A stretch of DNA of 64,000 bases from NCBI RefSeq assembly GCF_001816145.1, contig NZ_MDZB01000074.1, positions 1 through 64,000 on the forward strand, read 5' to 3'. The position numbers and the translations under genes are program-made. Shown here piece by piece: positions 54,983 to 63,364 of this stretch. The notes beneath the pieces are model-generated. The model was not told the origin of the DNA. It saw nothing but the letters and a program-made list of their open reading frames with translations, and did not search any database. The stretch comes from Hymenobacter lapidarius. GTDB lineage: Bacteria > Bacteroidota > Bacteroidia > Cytophagales > Hymenobacteraceae. Each line of letters begins with the position of its first letter. Position 1 is the first letter of the stretch.

Positions 54983-56455
54983 ATGACCGAACCTCAACCC
55001 TCACAACCCCATTTTCAGCGGGCCATTACCCTCTTCGATGCCATCATGCTTGTCACGGGCAGCATGATAGGCTCGGGCATTTTCATCGTCTCGGCCGACA
55101 TTTCCCGCAAAGTGGGCTCCGCGGGCTGGCTGCTGGTGGTGTGGCTGCTCACGGGCGTCATCACCATGGCCGGCGCCATCAGCTACGGCGAGCTGGCCAG
55201 CATGTTCCCCAAAGTAGGCGGCCAGTACGTGTACCTGCGCGAGGCCTTCGGCCGCCTCACCGCTTTCCTCTACGGCTGGACGCTCTTCCTCGTGATTCAG
55301 ACCGGCGTGATTGCGGCCGTGGCCGTGGCCTTTGCCAAGTTCACCGGGGTGCTGCTGCCGTATTTCAGCGTGAGCAACATCCTGTTTTCGGTGGGCTCCT
55401 TTGAGTTCAGCACGGTGCAGCTGCTGGCCATTGCCCTCATTGTGGGCATCACGGCCCTCAACGCGCAGGGCGTGCGCACCGGCAAGCTTATTCAGAACGT
55501 ACTCGGCAGTACCAAGCTGGTGGCGCTGGGCCTGCTCATTGTGCTGGGCGTAGCGTTGGGCCTGAACTCCGACGCCATTGCCGCCAACTTCGCCGACCTG
55601 TGGTCGGCCAGCCGGCACGCGGCGCCGGGCCTCACGCTGCCCACGGTGCCCATTAGCGGCACTACGCTGGTGGTGGCCATCGGCATGGCCATGACCGGGT
55701 CGCTGTTCTCCTCCGATTCCTGGAACAACATTGGCTTTGCCGGCGAAGAAATTCAGAACCCCGAACGCACCCTGGTCCGGAGCATGGCCATTGGCACGGC
55801 CATCGTCACGGTTCTCTACATTCTAATCAACGTGGTGTACTTGCTGGTGCTGCCGCTAGCGGGCACGCCCGACGCCACCACGCTGGCCGGCCGGGGCATT
55901 ATGTACGCTACTGACGACCGGGTAGCCACCGCCGTGGCCGAATCGGTACTGGGCCGGGCCGGCGCCTACGTCATGGCCGTGCTCATCATGCTGAGCACCT
56001 TTGGGGCCAACAACGGCATCATTCTGAGCGGTGCCCGCGCCTACTTCGCCATGGCCAAAGACGGCCTGTTTTTCCCCGGCCTGGCCCGCCTCAACGGTGC
56101 GGGCGTGCCTAGTCGCGCGCTGTGGGCCCAGTGCCTGTGGGCCTGCCTGCTGTGCCTGAGCGGCAAGTACGGGCAGCTGCTCGACTACGTCATGTTCTCG
56201 GTTATCCTGTTCTACGTGGTCACCATCATCGGCATTTTTGTGCTGCGCCGCACGCGTCCCGAGGCGCCCCGTCCCTACCGCGCTTGGGGTTACCCCCTGG
56301 TGCCGGGCCTGTACGTACTGCTGGCTACCACCTTCTGCATCATCCTGCTTTTCGCCCCCGACACGGCCGAATTCTCGCGCCGTGGCCTGGGCCTGATGGC
56401 CCTGGGCCTGCCCGTGTACTTCCTCTTTGGCCGCCGGTTCGGCAGCCGAGCGTAG
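54983..56455 (+). CDS. APC family amino acid permease
   Basis: The 490-residue protein has 12 predicted transmembrane helices. Helix 1 carries the unwound substrate motif IMLVTGSMIGSGIFIVSADI, typical of the amino acid-polyamine-organocation superfamily; other conserved segments are GAISYGELASMFPKVGGQYV and SLFSSDSWNNIGFAGEEIQN. It resembles LAT or YfnA-like permeases. It imports or exchanges amino acids in the inner membrane. It is monocistronic with its own terminator. Confidence 0.9.
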   Translation: MTEPQPSQPHFQRAITLFDAIMLVTGSMIGSGIFIVSADISRKVGSAGWLLVVWLLTGVITMAGAISYGELASMFPKVGGQYVYLREAFGRLTAFLYGWTLFLVIQTGVIAAVAVAFAKFTGVLLPYFSVSNILFSVGSFEFSTVQLLAIALIVGITALNAQGVRTGKLIQNVLGSTKLVALGLLIVLGVALGLNSDAIAANFADLWSASRHAAPGLTLPTVPISGTTLVVAIGMAMTGSLFSSDSWNNIGFAGEEIQNPERTLVRSMAIGTAIVTVLYILINVVYLLVLPLAGTPDATTLAGRGIMYATDDRVATAVAESVLGRAGAYVMAVLIMLSTFGANNGIILSGARAYFAMAKDGLFFPGLARLNGAGVPSRALWAQCLWACLLCLSGKYGQLLDYVMFSVILFYVVTIIGIFVLRRTRPEAPRPYRAWGYPLVPGLYVLLATTFCIILLFAPDTAEFSRRGLGLMALGLPVYFLFGRRFGSRA

Positions 56456-56481
56456 GCGTACCGGACTAGACGCACTAACTG

Positions 56482-56522
56482 CACAAAAAAAGGCCTCCCG
56501 TATGGGAGGGCCTTTTTTTGTG
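56482..56522. terminator. Bidirectional terminator after the permease gene
   Basis: CACAAAAAAAGGCCTCCC pairs with GGGAGGGCCTTTTTTTGTG around GTAT. It lies between convergent genes. Confidence 0.9.
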
Positions 56523-56574
56523 TGCGTCAACTACGCGGTCCGGCGCGTTGGGCGGCTGGCACGACGCGGCTCGA

Positions 56575-57300
56575 TTAGCGGCGCTTCCTACCCACCTTGG
56601 CCCGGGGCGTCAGAGTCACGTTCACGGGCTTGGAACCGCTGACGCGCACCAGCTCGTCCTCGTAGCCGCCGTAGCCGTAGATAAGGGTGTGGTCGTTGCC
56701 GCCGGGTACTTCCAGGGTGTAGTTGCCGTTGCCGTCGGTGCTGGTGCCTTTGCTGCTGCCGCGCAGCAACACGGTAGCGCCCACCATGGGGCGGCCGTTC
56801 TCGTCTTCTATTCGGCCCGAGAGCGTCATGTTGGCCGGCGCAGCGGGCTCGGGGGCAGCGGCCGGGGCCGGAGCCGGGGCCGCTTCTTCTTCTTCGGCGG
56901 GGGCTGGTGCTGCTGCTACCTCCGCTACGGGCGCGGCGCCGGGCGTAGCCGCCGTGGGGCGCACCACAGTCACTGTTTTGTCAGTTGCTTTGGTTTCTTC
57001 GGTTTCCGCTTTCTCGGCGGCCGGAGTGGCGGCTTTCAGGCCGGCGGCAACGCTGTCGGCCGCGGTGGGAGCGGTAGCCGTCACAGCGGCGTCGTCGAGC
57101 ATGAAGGAGGGCGTGACGGAAGCAAGGCCGTCGCCGCCGCCTTTGGGCAGGGCCACGTAGCCCACTACCAGCGCCAGCACCAGGGCCGCCAGCACATACA
57201 AGAGCTTGCTGTTGCTGCCGGACACTACGTCCTCGTCCTGGGCGTCCAGGTTCGGGTTGTATACCTCCTCTTCCGTTTTGGGTAGATTTTCTGGGTTCAT
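56575..57300 (-). CDS. Inner-membrane protein with carboxypeptidase-regulatory-like domain
   Basis: The 241-residue product has a cytosolic N-terminus (about 32 residues), one transmembrane helix (KLLYVLAALVLALVVGYVAL) and a long Ala/Pro/Glu-rich linker (about 60-160) with EEEEAAPAPAPAAAPEPAAP. The C-terminal 80 residues form a CarboxypepD_reg-like beta-sandwich: MTLSGRIEDENGRPMVGATV, GTSTDGNGNYTLEV, ending with KPVNVTLTPRAKVGRKRR. That module normally occurs at the N-terminus of TonB-dependent transporters; here it stands alone on a flexible arm in the periplasm. Function unknown. Confidence 0.78.
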   Translation of the reverse strand: MNPENLPKTEEEVYNPNLDAQDEDVVSGSNSKLLYVLAALVLALVVGYVALPKGGGDGLASVTPSFMLDDAAVTATAPTAADSVAAGLKAATPAAEKAETEETKATDKTVTVVRPTAATPGAAPVAEVAAAPAPAEEEEAAPAPAPAAAPEPAAPANMTLSGRIEDENGRPMVGATVLLRGSSKGTSTDGNGNYTLEVPGGNDHTLIYGYGGYEDELVRVSGSKPVNVTLTPRAKVGRKRR

Positions 57301-57538
57301 AGTTTCAAAATGAAATTTAAAAGGGGGTTAAAAGCAAGCTATAATCAGCGGGTAATTAAACTCATCAGCCCGCATATGACACGCAAGTTAACATTTTAGC
57401 GCGTTATCCTCAAGAGTAACAAAATATTTTCCTGGTGCCCGCTCATTGGTTCTATCCAATTCCCTGTTGGCGTTTGCACGGGTCAATTTGCAAATTGCGC
57501 TTCGGGAACGAAGGCAAATGCGGGCCGCGTGGCTGCCA
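57301..57538. other. Intergenic stretch without recognised gene
   Basis: This AT-richer spacer should hold the promoter of the gene ending at 56575 on the minus strand. A TATAG near 57340 on that strand is a weak candidate. Nothing else was recognised. Confidence 0.4.
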
Positions 57539-57578
57539 CAAAAAAGCGGGGCCGGCGCTTGCGCACCGGCCCCGCTCG
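57539..57578 (-). terminator. Terminator of the disordered-protein gene
   Basis: AGCGGGGCCGGCGC pairs with GCACCGGCCCCGCT around TTGC, with one mismatch near the loop. The minus strand then has a TTTTTTG run. Confidence 0.85.
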
Positions 57579-57613
57579 GGGGTTTATAGCTCGTCCGGCG
57601 GTGGCCGGCGGGC

Positions 57614-58045
57614 TTAGTTGTCGCTGATGCTTTCGCTTTGGCCGGCGGGCGTGGCCGGGCCGGTGGGAGCGGGAGCGCCAAAGGGCTGCTCGCGGGTACG
57701 CAGCTTGTGGTCCAGCTCGTAGCTGCCCTCCACCTCAAAGCCAGGGCCTTGCGCCTGCTCGCCGGCACCGGTATGGTCGTTGCCGCCCTGAGGGCTGGTT
57801 TCCGACCCGCCGATGTGCAGGTTTTCGAGCTGGTCTTTCTGGTTGCTGCGCTCCGTGTAGCCGTTGGCGCCGGTGTTGCGGGCCGCCGAGGGGTCGTTGC
57901 TCGATTTGTTGTTGCTCTGGTCCTGCTTGTATTCTTTCTGCTTTTCCAGCTCTTCGTTTTTAGTAAAGTTCTTGTTCTCCGTGATGTCGGCGTGTTCGCC
58001 TTCGTCGGTATCGGTGCCGTTGCCGGAAATATTATCAGGTATCAT
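57614..58045 (-). CDS. Hydrophilic, probably disordered protein
   Basis: The 143-residue protein is very rich in Asn, Glu, Gly, Lys and Gln, with no hydrophobic core: examples are NKNFTKNEELEKQKEYKQDQ and ERSNQKDQLENLHIGG. It has no signal peptide. The C-terminal part contains GFEVEGSYELDHKLRTREQ. Its composition differs markedly from its GC-rich neighbours. It resembles stress-induced or desiccation-type disordered proteins in style, but no family is recognised. A strong terminator follows it, which suggests real, separate transcription. Confidence 0.6.
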   Translation of the reverse strand: MIPDNISGNGTDTDEGEHADITENKNFTKNEELEKQKEYKQDQSNNKSSNDPSAARNTGANGYTERSNQKDQLENLHIGGSETSPQGGNDHTGAGEQAQGPGFEVEGSYELDHKLRTREQPFGAPAPTGPATPAGQSESISDN

Positions 58046-58201
58046 AAGTCAGGGAAAAGAGGTTGAGGAAGTTCTTTTTTACTCTTTAGGCTTACGCATC
58101 CCGGTGCATTCTGTTACGGCCCGGCGGTGTGGTACCGGCGTGGGGACGCAAATCCCCGCTTCGGGCTACGGCCCGGCTAGTTCACGCCCTTCAGCAGCGC
58201 G

Positions 58202-58966
58202 CTACTTCTGGTCGTTCAGGCCCCAGTTGTAGGGGTAGTAGTCCACGGCGTACCAGGTGGGCACGCGGGCGTCCTTGCGGAAGTGGTTGACGTACATCAC
58301 GCCGGTCTTGTTGGTGGTGCTGAAATCGGCTTCGTACCACTTGAAAATTTCGGGCAGTTTCACCAGTTGCCGGCCCTCGTCCACTTTCACGTAGGCGGGG
58401 TCGAGCAAGGCGAATTTCGCTTGGTCGTTGAGCTGCGTAAACAGGTTCTTGCCCACGTAGGCTGCGCGGCTCAGGCGCGGGCAGCTGTTGGTGCCGCACA
58501 CCAGCGCAAAGTGCAGGCGCGGGTCGGCGTAGATTTTACGTAGCTTATCGGTTTCAATCTGGTCGAGGGTAAGCCGCTCGCCGCCCACTTCCAGCCGGGT
58601 TTTATTGAAGAAGCCGGGCATATCCTGCACCGATTGCAGCGGGTAATGCGCGACGATTTCGCCTATCACCAGCACATTGTAGGCGTTGAGGTAAAAGGCG
58701 TACTGGTCCGCCATCTCGGCCTTGGCCACATCAAATACGGCAATGGCCTGCTGCAGCTCTTGCAGCTGCGCGGGGTTACGTTTGATGCCCGCATAATTCA
58801 CTTTGCCTTCCTTGTTCACAAATTTTTGCAGGAAGGCGGTGGTTTTGGCCGTGATGCTAGCCGCGGTTGGCGCCTCCTGCGCGGCCGCGGGTGGCGTCGA
58901 AAAACAGACCATCACAAGGGTGAGAAGCGTAGCCCAATTTTTTAACAGAGAGAAAAGATTGTTCAT
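58202..58966 (-). CDS. DUF547 domain-containing secreted protein
   Basis: The 254-residue protein has a signal peptide (LLTLVMVCFSTPPAAAQ). The DUF547 domain covers about residues 75-215 and shows FYLNAYNVLVIGEIVAHYPL, LTLDQIETDKLRKIYADPRL and the diagnostic FALVCGTNSCPRLSRAAY. The Cys and His positions of that motif suggest a thiol-based active site, as in papain-like folds. No function is established. It is transcribed alone on the minus strand with 550 bp of non-coding sequence upstream. Confidence 0.9.
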   Translation of the reverse strand: MNNLFSLLKNWATLLTLVMVCFSTPPAAAQEAPTAASITAKTTAFLQKFVNKEGKVNYAGIKRNPAQLQELQQAIAVFDVAKAEMADQYAFYLNAYNVLVIGEIVAHYPLQSVQDMPGFFNKTRLEVGGERLTLDQIETDKLRKIYADPRLHFALVCGTNSCPRLSRAAYVGKNLFTQLNDQAKFALLDPAYVKVDEGRQLVKLPEIFKWYEADFSTTNKTGVMYVNHFRKDARVPTWYAVDYYPYNWGLNDQK

Positions 58967-59273
58967 AATAGGTAGGTTGAAAGAGTTGTTGATGTCGAAA
59001 CTACTGAGTTGAACCCCCGTTGGATTTTGACATTTTCAAGATTCCCATTCAGGGAATGAAGCTGATTTAGAGAAGCCCGCAATTGTTCTGCTTTACCGTT
59101 TTAGGGCACTTTTATTCCCAAAAATAGTCTGCGTTTTTACGGGCAAAACAGCGCCTTTCCAGCCGGCTATGCTGTACTGATGGCCCCATTATTCCCTCTA
59201 CCATCGGATAGTTTTCACCCCCTGACCCCGCAATTTTTCACTGACAGGAATCACCTGTAGTGGTGCGACAGCA

Positions 59274-59338
59274 GGCGTCTCAATCATTGCACGAAATCGT
59301 GCGAGGGCGTGCTTCTGACCGCTCAATAGCGAGACGCC
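59274..59338. repeat. Nested palindrome in the 58967-59534 intergenic region
   Basis: GGCGTCTC (59274-59281) is inverted at 59331-59338, and a second hairpin GCACGA-AA-TCGTGC lies inside at 59289-59302. This is a REP-like unit different from the GTCATGC family. No gene was found in the rest of the 570-bp region. Confidence 0.55.
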
Positions 59339-59489
59339 GGACGTTGCCTTTCCACCCCTTCGCGAAGCCCGGCGAATGAGCCAAAGGCATTGAAACAAGA
59401 CCGCAGCCGCGGCGTTCGGGCACCAACAAGCCCGTGGCGGGGCCGCGAATCGGGCGCGTTCCGGCAGTGGAATATGCGGCCGCACCGCC

Positions 59490-59497
59490 TACATTTG
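59490..59497 (+). promoter_or_regulatory. -7 element of the FAD oxidoreductase gene
   Basis: TACATTTG matches TAnnTTTG exactly and lies 37 bp before ATG 59535. It supports that start over the TTG at 59520. Confidence 0.55.
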
Positions 59498-59534
59498 GCT
59501 ATTAGCTCTCACTTTCACCTTGCTGCCCGTGGTT

Positions 59535-60869
59535 ATGCATCTGGTTATCATTGGCAACGGCATCACGGGTGTGACGTGTGCGCTCACCGTGCGGCGCCTG
59601 CGTCCGGAGGCGCGCATTACGCTCGTGTCGTCGGAAAGCACGCACCACTACTCGCGCACGGCGCTGATGTACGTGTACATGGGCCACCTACGGCCGCAGG
59701 ACATCAAGCCCTATGAGGACTGGTTCTGGACCGAAAACCGCCTTGAGTTGGTGCACGCCACGGCCACGAACCTCGACCTGGCGGGCCGGCACGTCACGCT
59801 CGACAACGGCAACACCCTCTCCTACACCCACCTCCTGCTGGCCACCGGCTCCGAGAGCAAGCGTTTCGGCTGGCCCGGCCAGGACCTAGCCGGCGTGCAG
59901 GGGCTGTATAATTTGAACGACCTGGCGGCCATCACCCGCGACACCCACGGCATCAGCCGAGGCGTGGTGGTGGGCGGAGGCCTCATTGGGGTAGAGCTGG
60001 CCGAAATGCTGCACACCCGCGGCATCGAGCCCGTGGTGCTGGTGCGCGAGGCGTCATACTGGTCGGCGGTGCTGCCCCCCGAAGAGGGCAACCTGGTAGA
60101 CCGGCAGTTTGCTGAAAACCACGTGCCGGTGCGCTACCGCACCGAGCTGCGCGAGATTCTGGGCGATGCCCAGGGCCGCGTGCGGGCCGTGGTGACCACC
60201 GCTGGCGAAGAAATTGCCTGCCAGTGGGTGGGCTTCGCCATTGGCGTCACGCCCAACCTCGGGCTGGCCAAAACATCGGACATTGAAACCGACCGGGGTA
60301 TATTAGTCGATGAATTCCTACGCACCAGCGCGCCGCAGGTGTACGCCGCCGGCGACTGCGCCCAGCACCGCCAGCCCGCCGCTGGGCAGGTATCCGTGGA
60401 GCAGCTCTGGTACACCGGCCGCATGCAGGGCGAAACCGTAGCCCACACCATTTGCGGGCAGGACACGCCCTACCGGCGCGGCATCTGGTTCAACTCGGCC
60501 AAGTTTTTCAACCTCGAATACCAGACCTATGGCCAGGCGCCAGCGGGGGCCGAAGCAGGCGTGGAAAGCTTCTACTGGGAACATCCGTCGGCGCGGGTGG
60601 CGTTGCGCGTGTACTACCGCACCGAGGCTCCGCACGCCGTGCTGGGCTTCAACGCCCTGGGCCTGCGCCTGCGCCACGCCGTGTGCGAGCAGTGGATTGC
60701 GCAGCAGGCGCCCATTGCCACGGTGATGGCCGAGTTCGGCCGGGCCAACTTTGACCCCGAATTCTTTACGCAGCACGAGCAGGCCATGATGGCCGCCTAC
60801 AATATTCAGTTCCCCACGCAGCCCGTGCTGTTGAAGAGACGCAAGGGTTTGTTTTCAATGAACCGCTAG
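59535..60869 (+). CDS. NAD(P)/FAD-dependent oxidoreductase
   Basis: This 444-residue flavoprotein has two dinucleotide-binding folds: an FAD-binding start HLVIIGNGITGVTCALTVRR and an NAD-binding GVVVGGGLIGVELAEMLHTR near 150-170. VYAAGDCAQH near 280 is the second FAD motif. It resembles nitrite reductase NADH subunits and rubredoxin reductases, but the long C-terminal region (about 310-444) has no ferredoxin-like motif. The electron acceptor is unknown. The gene is monocistronic. Confidence 0.85.
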   Translation: MHLVIIGNGITGVTCALTVRRLRPEARITLVSSESTHHYSRTALMYVYMGHLRPQDIKPYEDWFWTENRLELVHATATNLDLAGRHVTLDNGNTLSYTHLLLATGSESKRFGWPGQDLAGVQGLYNLNDLAAITRDTHGISRGVVVGGGLIGVELAEMLHTRGIEPVVLVREASYWSAVLPPEEGNLVDRQFAENHVPVRYRTELREILGDAQGRVRAVVTTAGEEIACQWVGFAIGVTPNLGLAKTSDIETDRGILVDEFLRTSAPQVYAAGDCAQHRQPAAGQVSVEQLWYTGRMQGETVAHTICGQDTPYRRGIWFNSAKFFNLEYQTYGQAPAGAEAGVESFYWEHPSARVALRVYYRTEAPHAVLGFNALGLRLRHAVCEQWIAQQAPIATVMAEFGRANFDPEFFTQHEQAMMAAYNIQFPTQPVLLKRRKGLFSMNR

Positions 60870-60968
60870 AAGTTTTTTTTATTTACAGCTGTTTAGCCGT
60901 GATTTTTTTAGAGTTTTTGCAGGGCGAACCACCCGCCCAGTGGCAGTTGCCCGTCAGTTGTTTGTTTA

Positions 60969-60994
60969 GAGGCATTGCCCTGGTGTGGGCAATG
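60969..60994. promoter_or_regulatory. Perfect hairpin in the leader of the gamma-glutamyltransferase-like gene
   Basis: GGCATTGCCC and GGGCAATGCC form a perfect 10-bp stem with a 6-base loop, 66-91 bp before the ATG. It has no T run and may be an operator or mRNA leader structure. Confidence 0.4.
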
Positions 60995-61059
60995 CCATTC
61001 TCAAGCTCCCCAACCGAGGTCCTGAATACCCCATCCACAACTTCACAAGCTTCCACGTC

Positions 61060-62943
61060 ATGAAACTTCTGTATATCGTTCTGGCCCAGCTGGTCTTTTC
61101 ATTGCCCGGCGCAGCTCAACAGACCCAGAAGCCGCCTCTGCACGGCAAGCACTGGATGGCGATAACCGGCAAACCCCTGGCGGCCACGGCCGGGGCCATG
61201 ACGTTTCAAAAAGGGGGCAACGCGGTGGACGCGGCCTGCGCCATGCTGGCCGCTACCTGCACCATGTGGGACGTGCTGAGCTGGGGCGGCGAAACCCAGG
61301 CCCTCATTTACAATCCCAAGACCAAGAAGGTAATTGCCATCAACGCCATGGGCGTGGCCCCTACCGGCGCTACGCCCGAGTTTTTCAAAAACAAAGGGTA
61401 CAACTTCCCCCCTGAGAACGGCCCGCTGGCTGCTACCACACCCGGTACCCCCGGCGGACTCATGCACATGCTGGCCAACTACGGCACCCTCAGCCTGGAG
61501 CAGGTGCTGGCCCCGGCCCTGGAAATGGCCGCCGGCTACCCCATGGAAGCCCAGACGGCCAATAGCATTGAGAAAAATAAAGACTTGCTAAAACAGTGGC
61601 CTTACAGCAAAAAACTGTTTCTGACCCACCCCGGCCAGACGCGGGAAGCGCCCGAAGCCGGCGAAATATTTGTGCAGAAAGACCTGTTGAAAACGCTAAC
61701 CAAGCTAGTTGACGCGGAAAAAGCGGCCCTCAAAAAAGGCAAAACCCGCAAACAGGCCATTATGGCGGCATACGACCGGTTCTATACTGGCGACATTGCC
61801 CAGGAGTTTGTGCGCGGTTCGACCGAACAAGGCGGGCTGATAACGATGCAGGACCTGGCCCGCTGGAAGCCCCTGGAAGAAGCGCCATTGATGGTGAACT
61901 ACAAAGGCGTAGACGTGTACAAAATGCAGCAATGGACCCAGGGACCCGTCCTGCTGCAGGGGCTCAACATTCTGGAAAACTTCGACCTGAAGGCCATGGG
62001 CTACAACAGCACCAAGTACATTCATACGGTGTACCAGGCCATGAACCTCTCGTTTGCAGACCGAGATTTTTATTACGGCGATTCGCATGCCGGCCCCGAA
62101 GAACCCATGAAAGGCCTGTTGAGCAAGGCTTACGCCAAGCAACGGGCGCGCCTTATTCAGTACCAGAAAAATGCCCCCCGCATTGGCCCCGGCGACCCTT
62201 ATCCGTTTGAAGGGAAGAAAAACCCGTATCTGGACTTGCTGAAAGCCCGAGGCTACGAAATGGATACCACCAAACGAAACTTTGCCCCCACCCACGACCT
62301 GGGCAGCAACACCTCCCCGGCCGCCGAGTACCAGGAGCGCCTGTGGATGGGCACCACCACCATTGAGGCGGCCGACAAAGAAGGCTGGGTGGTCTCCATC
62401 ACTCCCAGCGGCGGGTGGCTGCCGGCCTGCGTGGCGGGCAACACCGGCGTGGGCATGAGCCAGCGCATGCAAAGCTTTGTGTTGGACCCCACCCTCAACC
62501 CGTTTAACGTGGTAGCGCCCGGCAGCCGGCCCCGCGTGACCCTGACGCCCTCCATGGCGCTCAAAGACGGCAAGCCTTTTCTGTCCTTTGCCGTGCAGGG
62601 CGGCGACACCCAGGACCAGAACCTGCTACAGTTTTTCCTGAACGTAGTAGAATTTGGCATGACGGTGCAACAGGCTTCCGAGGCCGCCAACTTCAACACC
62701 AACCAGCTGTGGCTCTCACTGGGCGGCTCCAAAACCGACGACCGCAAACCCAAGCCCGGCCACATTCTGCTCAATAAAAGCACGCCAGACCAGGTGCGGG
62801 ACGACCTGAAAAAGATGGGCTACACCTTAAGCTTTGAAGACCGCACCAGCGGGCCCATCAACGCCATTTACTTTGACTGGAAACACGGCAGCCTCTGGGG
62901 CGGCTCCAGCAATCACGGCGAAGACTACGGCATTGGCTGGTAA
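61060..62943 (+). CDS. Gamma-glutamyltransferase family protein
   Basis: This 627-residue secreted N-terminal nucleophile hydrolase has a signal peptide (LLYIVLAQLVFSLPGAAQ) and the family's first half: MTFQKGGNAVDAACAMLAAT, PLAATTPGTPGG, and RDFYYGDSHAGPEEP. The maturation site normally reads TTH; here it is LWMGTTTIEAADKEGWVVSI, with Thr present but His replaced by Thr. Later family-like segments are LTPSMALKDGKPFLSFAVQG and FGMTVQQASEA. It is longer than the usual 560-580 residues. It may cleave glutathione or gamma-glutamyl peptides; the altered motif leaves activity uncertain. Confidence 0.85.
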   Translation: MKLLYIVLAQLVFSLPGAAQQTQKPPLHGKHWMAITGKPLAATAGAMTFQKGGNAVDAACAMLAATCTMWDVLSWGGETQALIYNPKTKKVIAINAMGVAPTGATPEFFKNKGYNFPPENGPLAATTPGTPGGLMHMLANYGTLSLEQVLAPALEMAAGYPMEAQTANSIEKNKDLLKQWPYSKKLFLTHPGQTREAPEAGEIFVQKDLLKTLTKLVDAEKAALKKGKTRKQAIMAAYDRFYTGDIAQEFVRGSTEQGGLITMQDLARWKPLEEAPLMVNYKGVDVYKMQQWTQGPVLLQGLNILENFDLKAMGYNSTKYIHTVYQAMNLSFADRDFYYGDSHAGPEEPMKGLLSKAYAKQRARLIQYQKNAPRIGPGDPYPFEGKKNPYLDLLKARGYEMDTTKRNFAPTHDLGSNTSPAAEYQERLWMGTTTIEAADKEGWVVSITPSGGWLPACVAGNTGVGMSQRMQSFVLDPTLNPFNVVAPGSRPRVTLTPSMALKDGKPFLSFAVQGGDTQDQNLLQFFLNVVEFGMTVQQASEAANFNTNQLWLSLGGSKTDDRKPKPGHILLNKSTPDQVRDDLKKMGYTLSFEDRTSGPINAIYFDWKHGSLWGGSSNHGEDYGIGW

Positions 62944-62996
62944 GTCAGTCTTTTAGCTAACGCATCTTCTACTTTAACTTCTTATTTAATCCTTCT

Positions 62997-63227
62997 GTGG
63001 ACTACTCCAAATTATACCGGCCTTCGGCCCTCAACAGCTTCCAGTTCATCGCCCTCACGGGCCTGCTGATGAGCGCCGGCGCCCACCTCATCCTGTTCTA
63101 TTTTGTGAGCCGCCCCATGCCCGCGGGCTTCAACTGGCTATACGTGTGTTGGGTGGCGTTCTACGCTGTGGGCACGCTCATCAACCTGTTTGGCAAGCCC
63201 AACGAGGGCCATCATCACCACCACTAA
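62997..63227 (+). CDS. Small two-helix membrane protein with natural His tail
   Basis: The 76-residue protein starts with GTG and has two transmembrane helices (FIALTGLLMSAGAHLILFYF and NWLYVCWVAFYAVGTLINLF). It ends GHHHHH, a natural run of five His. It follows the gamma-glutamyltransferase-like gene by 53 bp and precedes the next membrane-protein gene by 137 bp on the same strand. The His tail may bind metal. It could be an accessory protein of the adjacent electron-transfer gene, but that is inference. Confidence 0.6.
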   Translation: MDYSKLYRPSALNSFQFIALTGLLMSAGAHLILFYFVSRPMPAGFNWLYVCWVAFYAVGTLINLFGKPNEGHHHHH

Positions 63228-63364
63228 GCCATCCTGTACCCGGAGCGGACCGCGGAGCTGCTGGCTCCGTTTTCATCGATTTTGCCCTGCCCCGGGTGCG
63301 CTGCTTGTGCCGGGCACAGCCCTTTTTCCCCCATTGCCAACTGCCAGCCGCCTGACCAACCAAA

